Shown here: positions 44,921 to 49,435 of the stretch, one piece after another
Layout of the letters: each line of letters begins with the position of its first letter
Position numbering within the stretch: the first letter of the stretch is position 1
NCBI RefSeq assembly: GCF_014202505.1
Contig: NZ_JACHGW010000011.1
Span: forward strand, 1-49,435
From: Armatimonas rosea
Lineage (GTDB): Bacteria; Armatimonadota; Armatimonadia; Armatimonadales; Armatimonadaceae
Direction: 5' to 3'
DNA: 49,435 nt
Position numbers and translations under genes: made by a program
The notes under the pieces: generated by a model
What the model was told of the DNA's origin: nothing
Seen by the model: only the letters and a program-made list of their open reading frames with translations
Databases searched by the model: none

Positions 44921-47818
44921 ATGACCTCACCCTTGCACGGCAAGCTGGCAGCGATCGCCCTTGTCAGCCTGCTGAGTTTCGCCGCTCTCGCTGTCCCGCC
45001 AAAGCCCGAGCCCGTTCGCTTCAACCGGGATATTCGCCCGCTTCTCTCGGACAACTGCTTTGCGTGTCATGGCCCGGATAAGAACAAGCGCCAGGCCGGC
45101 CTGCGCCTCGACCAGCCCAACCGCGCGGTGGTTCCCGGGGATATCCTCGCCAGCGCGCTGGTACAGCGCATCCAAAAGCCCGTCGGCGACGATCTGCAGA
45201 TGCCCCCAGCTAGCTTTCACAAGACCCTGACCGCGGCCCAGAAGCAGCTCCTGATGCGCTGGATCGGGGAGGGGGCGGTCTACGAAGGCCACTGGTCGTT
45301 CCAGCCCATCGCGGCTCCGGCAGGCGGGAGTGTCGATGGGCTTATCCGCGCACGCCTCGCCAAGGCCCAGCTCACCCCCGCGCCGCTTGCGGACCGTGCG
45401 ACTCTGATCCGGCGCGTCTCGCTCGATCTCACGGGGCTACCTCCCACGGCGGAGCGGGTCGCGGCGTTTGTGCGAGACACCCGCCCCGATGCCTACGCGC
45501 GGCTGGTCGAGGAGCTGCTCGCCTCGCCGCACTACGGGGAGCGGATGGCGGTTCCTTGGCTGGACGCCGTGCGCTACGCCGACACGGTGGGCTACCACGG
45601 CGACCAGAACATGAACGCCTGGGCCTACCGGGACTGGGTGATCGATGCCTTCAATGCCAACATGCCCTTTGATCGCTTCACACGCGAGCAGCTCGCCGGG
45701 GACTTGTTGCCCAGCCCCACACCGAGCCAGCTCACGGCGACTTGCTTCAACCGACTGAACATGGTCACCCGCGAGGGCGGTGCCCAGCCCAAGGAGTACC
45801 TCCATAAGTACGCAACGGACCGGGTGCGGACGGTCGGGATGGCCTGGATGGGGCTGACCACGGGCTGCGCGGAGTGCCACGACCACAAGTACGACCCCTT
45901 TACCCAGCGCGACTTCTACTCGCTGGCGGCCTACTTCGCTGACGTCAAACAGTGGGGGGTCTACGCCGACTACGGCTACACGCCCAACCCCGACCTGCGT
46001 GGGGTCAACAACGACTATCCGTTCTTCCCCGAGCTTACGGTGGAGAGCAAGTACTTAATGACCCAGCGTGCCCGAAAGCAGCGGGAGCTAGAGGCGCTCG
46101 CAGCCCCCATTTTAGTGAGCCAGAGCTGGAGAACCCAGCTCAATGCCTTTGTGCAGGCCAACCCCGATGGCTGGGAGAGTGCGGAGACATTCTCCCCCAA
46201 CGGCGCAAAGCCCGTAGACGTGGTGCGGACCCTTAGCCCGAGCCAGCGGTCGGTGGCGAGCGTGCGGCTGGAGCTCTTCCCGGTCGCGGGGAGCGTGTTC
46301 CGCAAGGGAGTGCGCTCGGAGACCGTGAACCTGAGCCTGGCGGTGGTGGGAAAGGACGGTAAGGCCCGGCTGGTTGCCGTGCGCCATGCCGCGGCGAGTG
46401 CGTTCGCTCCGATCTACCGCAACTCCTTCGCGCTGATCGGGGTACAGCGCGGCTGGAAGCTCTCCGATACCCAGGCCACCGTGCCCCAGACCGCGGTCTA
46501 CCGCCTCGACAAGCCGCTGACGCTTGCCGACGGAGAGAGCCTGCGGGTGACCCTGCCCGCGTGCGATCTGGCGAGCCTGCGCCTGAGCACATCGCCGCTG
46601 GTGCCGCGCGACCCCGACAGCCTGACCCTCCCGGACAAGGCACTCGCTCCCCAGGACTACCTACTCGCCACGGCAGCCGACCCCGAGGCCTTTACCCGGG
46701 CGAAGGCAATCGAGCTGGAGCTCACGGGCCTGCGCAGTGGCCGCACCCCTGTGATGGTCACCGAGCGCGCCAAGACACCGCTCACGATGCGGGTCGTGCC
46801 GCGGGGGAACTGGCAGGACGAGACCGCGCCTGTTGCGCCCCCCGCAACACCCCAATTCCTCCCCCGTGGGGCGGGGCCTGGTGGACCACAGACACGGCTT
46901 GATCTGGCAGCCTGGCTGGTGGCCAAGGAGAACCCGCTGACCGCCCGCGTCTTTGTCAACCGGCTCTGGAAGCAGCTCTTTGGGGTGGGGCTCTCCCCGA
47001 GTATCGAGGACCTAGGCGCACAGGGCGAGGCCCCCACCTACCCCGAGCTCCTCGACTGGCTCGCCGCGGACTTCCAGCGCGACTGGAACATCAAGCGCGC
47101 CGTCAAGCAGCTCGTCCTGAGCGAGGCCTACCGGCGCTCGTCGGTGATGAGCCCCGCACAGCGGGCAAAGGACCCGCAGAACAAGCTCTGGGCGTCGCAG
47201 AACCCACGGCGCCTAGAGGCGGAGTTTGTGCGCGACAACGCTCTGGCAATTGCGGGCCTGCTCAACCCCGACCTCGGTGGACCACCCGCCAAGCCCTACC
47301 AGCCCGCCGGGTACTACGCGCCCCTGCAGTTCCCCGACCGGGACTATATCGCCGATACCAACAGCTCGCAGTGGCGGCGCGGGGTCTATATGCACTGGCA
47401 GCGGACGTTTTTACACCCGATGCTCGCCAGCTTCGACGCGCCCAACCGCGATGAGCCGGGCTGCACCCGCACCAATGCCAACACGCCCCAGCAGGCTTTG
47501 ACACTCCTCAACGACCCAGAGTTTGTCGAGGCGGCGCGGGTCTTTGCCGCAAGCCTGAAGGCCAAGACCGACGACGGCAAGCTCGCGGAGATCTACCAGC
47601 GGGCACTGGCGCGCGCCCCCAAGCCCCAGGAGCAGAAATCCCTGCTAGCGTTCTTGACAAAGGTCCGCGCGGAGTACGCCGCCCGCCCCGACGATGCCAA
47701 GAAGCTGCTCACCATTGGTAATGCACCCGCACCCGCAGGGGACGCCATCGAGCTTGCCAGCTGGGCCACGGTCTGCCGCGTCGTCTTAAATCTCCACGAG
47801 ACCATCACAAGGTACTAA
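44921..47818 (+). CDS. Cytochrome-c-type PSCyt1, DUF1549 and DUF1553 protein
   Basis: A 965-aa exported protein. Signal peptide about 1-25; planctomycete-type cytochrome domain with C46-x2-C49-H50 (CFACH) and NRDIRPLLSDN; DUF1549 (about 130-350, with SLDLTGLPPTAERVAAF and CAECHDHKYDPF); DUF1553 (about 660-940, with NRLWKQLFGVGLSPSIEDLG and the NTPQQALTLLNDP end). Such proteins are common in Planctomycetota, Verrucomicrobiota and Armatimonadota and are found next to DUF1501 proteins. Their reaction is unknown, though a role in breaking down polysaccharides outside the cytoplasm has been proposed. The start is set by the promoter; 44849 would place the promoter inside the gene. Confidence 0.92.
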   Translation: MTSPLHGKLAAIALVSLLSFAALAVPPKPEPVRFNRDIRPLLSDNCFACHGPDKNKRQAGLRLDQPNRAVVPGDILASALVQRIQKPVGDDLQMPPASFHKTLTAAQKQLLMRWIGEGAVYEGHWSFQPIAAPAGGSVDGLIRARLAKAQLTPAPLADRATLIRRVSLDLTGLPPTAERVAAFVRDTRPDAYARLVEELLASPHYGERMAVPWLDAVRYADTVGYHGDQNMNAWAYRDWVIDAFNANMPFDRFTREQLAGDLLPSPTPSQLTATCFNRLNMVTREGGAQPKEYLHKYATDRVRTVGMAWMGLTTGCAECHDHKYDPFTQRDFYSLAAYFADVKQWGVYADYGYTPNPDLRGVNNDYPFFPELTVESKYLMTQRARKQRELEALAAPILVSQSWRTQLNAFVQANPDGWESAETFSPNGAKPVDVVRTLSPSQRSVASVRLELFPVAGSVFRKGVRSETVNLSLAVVGKDGKARLVAVRHAAASAFAPIYRNSFALIGVQRGWKLSDTQATVPQTAVYRLDKPLTLADGESLRVTLPACDLASLRLSTSPLVPRDPDSLTLPDKALAPQDYLLATAADPEAFTRAKAIELELTGLRSGRTPVMVTERAKTPLTMRVVPRGNWQDETAPVAPPATPQFLPRGAGPGGPQTRLDLAAWLVAKENPLTARVFVNRLWKQLFGVGLSPSIEDLGAQGEAPTYPELLDWLAADFQRDWNIKRAVKQLVLSEAYRRSSVMSPAQRAKDPQNKLWASQNPRRLEAEFVRDNALAIAGLLNPDLGGPPAKPYQPAGYYAPLQFPDRDYIADTNSSQWRRGVYMHWQRTFLHPMLASFDAPNRDEPGCTRTNANTPQQALTLLNDPEFVEAARVFAASLKAKTDDGKLAEIYQRALARAPKPQEQKSLLAFLTKVRAEYAARPDDAKKLLTIGNAPAPAGDAIELASWATVCRVVLNLHETITRY

Positions 47819-47821
47819 GCT

Positions 47822-49234
47822 ATGTTCGATCAAGAAGAGTTTGTCCAAAGCGTCAACCGGCGCACGTTTTTGAAGCAGTCGGCTTATGGAGTAGGTGGGC
47901 TTGCGCTCGGCGCGCTGCTGGGGCGCGAGGCGAGCGCTGCGGAGGGCAAGGGGACGCTGCCGCACTTTGCGCCGCGCATCAAGCGCGTCATCCATCTCTG
48001 CATGGCGGGTGGGCCGAGCCACCTCGAAACTCTAGACTGGAAGCCCAAGCTCCGCGAGCTACACGGCCAGCCCTTCCCTGAGTCGTTTACCAAGGGCCAG
48101 CAGCTTGCCCAGCTCCAGAACGCGGTGCTCAAGGCCTTTGGACCGCAGCACGAGTTCACGCGCTACGGCAAGAGCGGCCTGGAGCTCAGCACGGCGCTTC
48201 CGATGATCGGGAGCCTCGCCGATGAGCTCTGCGTGGTGAAGTCGATGGTGACCGAGCAGATCAACCACGACACGGCACATGCGTTTATGAACTCGGGCTC
48301 GATCCTCAAGAGTCGCCCCAGCATGGGGAGCTGGGTGCTCTATGGGCTGGGAGCGAGTACAAAGAACCTACCAGGATTTATCGTGCTGACATCGCAAGGA
48401 CGCGGCGGGGCGCAGCCGGTCTCCGCGCGCCAGTGGTCGTCGGGTTTTCTGCCCAGCAAGTTCCAGGGAGTCCAGCTCCAGACCCGCGGCGATGCCGTGC
48501 ACTATGTCGGGAGCCCGGAGGGGGTCTGCCAGAGCACGCAGCGCCTCGTGGTCGAGGAGATCGCGCGGCTCAATGGGATGCTCGCCGCCGAGAAGACCGA
48601 CCCGGAGATCGCCACGCGGATCGCGCAGTACGAGCTGGCGTTTCAGATGCAGGCATCGGTGCCAGAGCTGACCGACATGACCAAGGAGACCCAGGCTACC
48701 CTCGAGCTCTACGGGGTCAAGAAGCCCGGCGATGGGACATTTGCCAGCAACTGCCTGCTCGCCCGGCGCTTGGCGGAGCGCGGCGTGCGCTTTATCCAGC
48801 TCTACCACCGCGGCTGGGACCACCATGGGGGCGTCAAAAACGGGATCACGCAGGCCGCCGCCGAGTGCGACCGCGCGACCTGGGCGCTGATCACGGATCT
48901 AAAACAACGCGGAATGCTCGACGATACGCTGATTATCTGGGGCGGGGAGTTTGGTCGCACCCCGATGGGCCAGGGGGATGGGCGCGATCACCACATCAAC
49001 GCCTTCTCGATCTTCCTCGCCGGCGGCGGGATCAAGGGCGGGACAACCTATGGCAACACCGATGAGCTAGGCTACAAGTCTGTGGAGAATGTTGTCACGG
49101 TCCATGACCTCCACGCCACCATGCTCCACCTCTTCGGCATCGACCACGAGCGCTTCTCTATCAAGTTCCAGGGTCTGGATGCTAAACTAAGTGGCGTCGA
49201 ACCCGCCCGCGTGGTGAAAGATATTTTGGCGTAG
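47822..49234 (+). CDS. DUF1501 protein with Tat signal
   Basis: A 470-aa protein. The Tat signal has a twin-arginine motif (NRRTFLKQS) and a hydrophobic stretch ending at EASA. The DUF1501 body has CMAGGPSHLETLDWKP, then HDTAHAFMNSG, GWDHHGG and IIWGGEFGRTP, the metal-dependent sulfatase-like layout. It follows the DUF1553 gene by 3 bp and is exported folded. The pair is a standard unit whose substrate is not known. Confidence 0.92.
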   Translation: MFDQEEFVQSVNRRTFLKQSAYGVGGLALGALLGREASAAEGKGTLPHFAPRIKRVIHLCMAGGPSHLETLDWKPKLRELHGQPFPESFTKGQQLAQLQNAVLKAFGPQHEFTRYGKSGLELSTALPMIGSLADELCVVKSMVTEQINHDTAHAFMNSGSILKSRPSMGSWVLYGLGASTKNLPGFIVLTSQGRGGAQPVSARQWSSGFLPSKFQGVQLQTRGDAVHYVGSPEGVCQSTQRLVVEEIARLNGMLAAEKTDPEIATRIAQYELAFQMQASVPELTDMTKETQATLELYGVKKPGDGTFASNCLLARRLAERGVRFIQLYHRGWDHHGGVKNGITQAAAECDRATWALITDLKQRGMLDDTLIIWGGEFGRTPMGQGDGRDHHINAFSIFLAGGGIKGGTTYGNTDELGYKSVENVVTVHDLHATMLHLFGIDHERFSIKFQGLDAKLSGVEPARVVKDILA

Positions 49235-49244
49235 TCTGCGGGCA

Positions 49245-49346
49245 ATGAATTACCCGGCAGAGGCTTGAGAGCGTCCCGAGGACGTGATAAACCAAGGGCC
49301 TCATTGCGTCCTCGGGACGCTCCTTTCGGCAAGACGGGTAATTCAT
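49245..49346. repeat. Nested inverted repeats
   Basis: The outer arms are a perfect 12 bp (ATGAATTACCCG at 49245-49256; CGGGTAATTCAT at 49335-49346). The inner arms are a perfect 16 bp (GAGCGTCCCGAGGACG at 49269-49284; CGTCCTCGGGACGCTC at 49307-49322). The pair forms one long cruciform. The stop of the DUF1501 gene lies 10 bases before it, so it may also end that transcript although no T-run follows. Confidence 0.8.
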
Positions 49347-49365
49347 CGAAAAGGCGCGTGGAAAC

Positions 49366-49435
49366 CCCGGCCTTCAGGCCGGGTGAGGAAACGTGATGCC
49401 AGGAGTCCCTTGGGACGGATGGCTGGACAGATACC
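49366..49435. mobile_element. Possible IS200/IS605-like element end
   Basis: A short hairpin CCCGGCC-TTCA-GGCCGGG (49366-49383) is followed by TGAGGAAA and a second short palindrome (GTCCCTTGGGAC, 49405-49416). Such compact hairpins preceded by AAAC and followed by TGAGG occur near the ends of IS200/IS605-family elements. No tnpA or tnpB is visible, and the window ends here. Confidence 0.35.

Overview
The window is a 49.4-kb piece of a GC-rich bacterial chromosome. The gene mix fits Armatimonadota best: planctomycete-type DUF1549/DUF1553 and DUF1501 pairs, exosortase with EpsI, polyphosphate glucokinase, and ECF sigma factors paired with membrane partners. This assignment is an inference from gene content; Planctomycetota, Verrucomicrobiota and Acidobacteriota share parts of it. 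I found no rRNA, tRNA or CRISPR array.

Left part (1-19,273). After a decayed IS4-family transposase and a lone phosphoribosyltransferase, twelve genes run on the minus strand from 19,273 down to 1,667. They overlap by 4 bp, abut, or are separated by gaps of at most 24 bp. In transcription order they are: a membrane protein with a possible TPR; a 64-aa membrane protein; a first triad (exosortase-like protein, EpsI-like protein, lipoprotein); a second triad of the same kinds of gene; a family-2 glycosyltransferase; a free-standing NRPS A-PCP module; a 2,930-aa PKS-NRPS hybrid (KS-AT-ACP-aminotransferase-C-A-PCP-TE); and an Sfp-type phosphopantetheinyl transferase that can prime it. Both exosortase-like proteins lack the catalytic cysteine. 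Read as a system, this looks like biosynthesis of a small beta-amino-acid-containing peptide joined to a duplicated, catalytically altered exosortase module. I consider it the most likely new system in the window.

Middle (19,274-32,400). A complete exosortase fused to EpsI, with Cys, Arg and His all present, is divergent from the string above and overlaps purN. Then come an XRE-cupin regulator, a TlpA-like thioredoxin protein, a metzincin-like lipoprotein, a DegT-type aminotransferase, a triple-PAS GGDEF-EAL protein, a GH2 beta-mannosidase and a DUF481 outer-membrane protein.

Right part (32,500-49,435). Three ECF sigma genes, each overlapping a membrane partner, lie around ppgK. They are followed by two small secreted proteins, an ABC sugar importer without its ATPase joined to a secreted glycosidase-like protein, and a DUF1549/DUF1553 plus DUF1501 pair. 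The window ends in nested palindromes and a hairpin like those at IS200/IS605 ends.

Two features cross the whole window. GC-rich palindromic elements sit in frame inside coding sequences (seven in the PKS-NRPS, one in an ABC permease). Several genes have a good -10 box placed so close to the ATG that their mRNAs should be leaderless.
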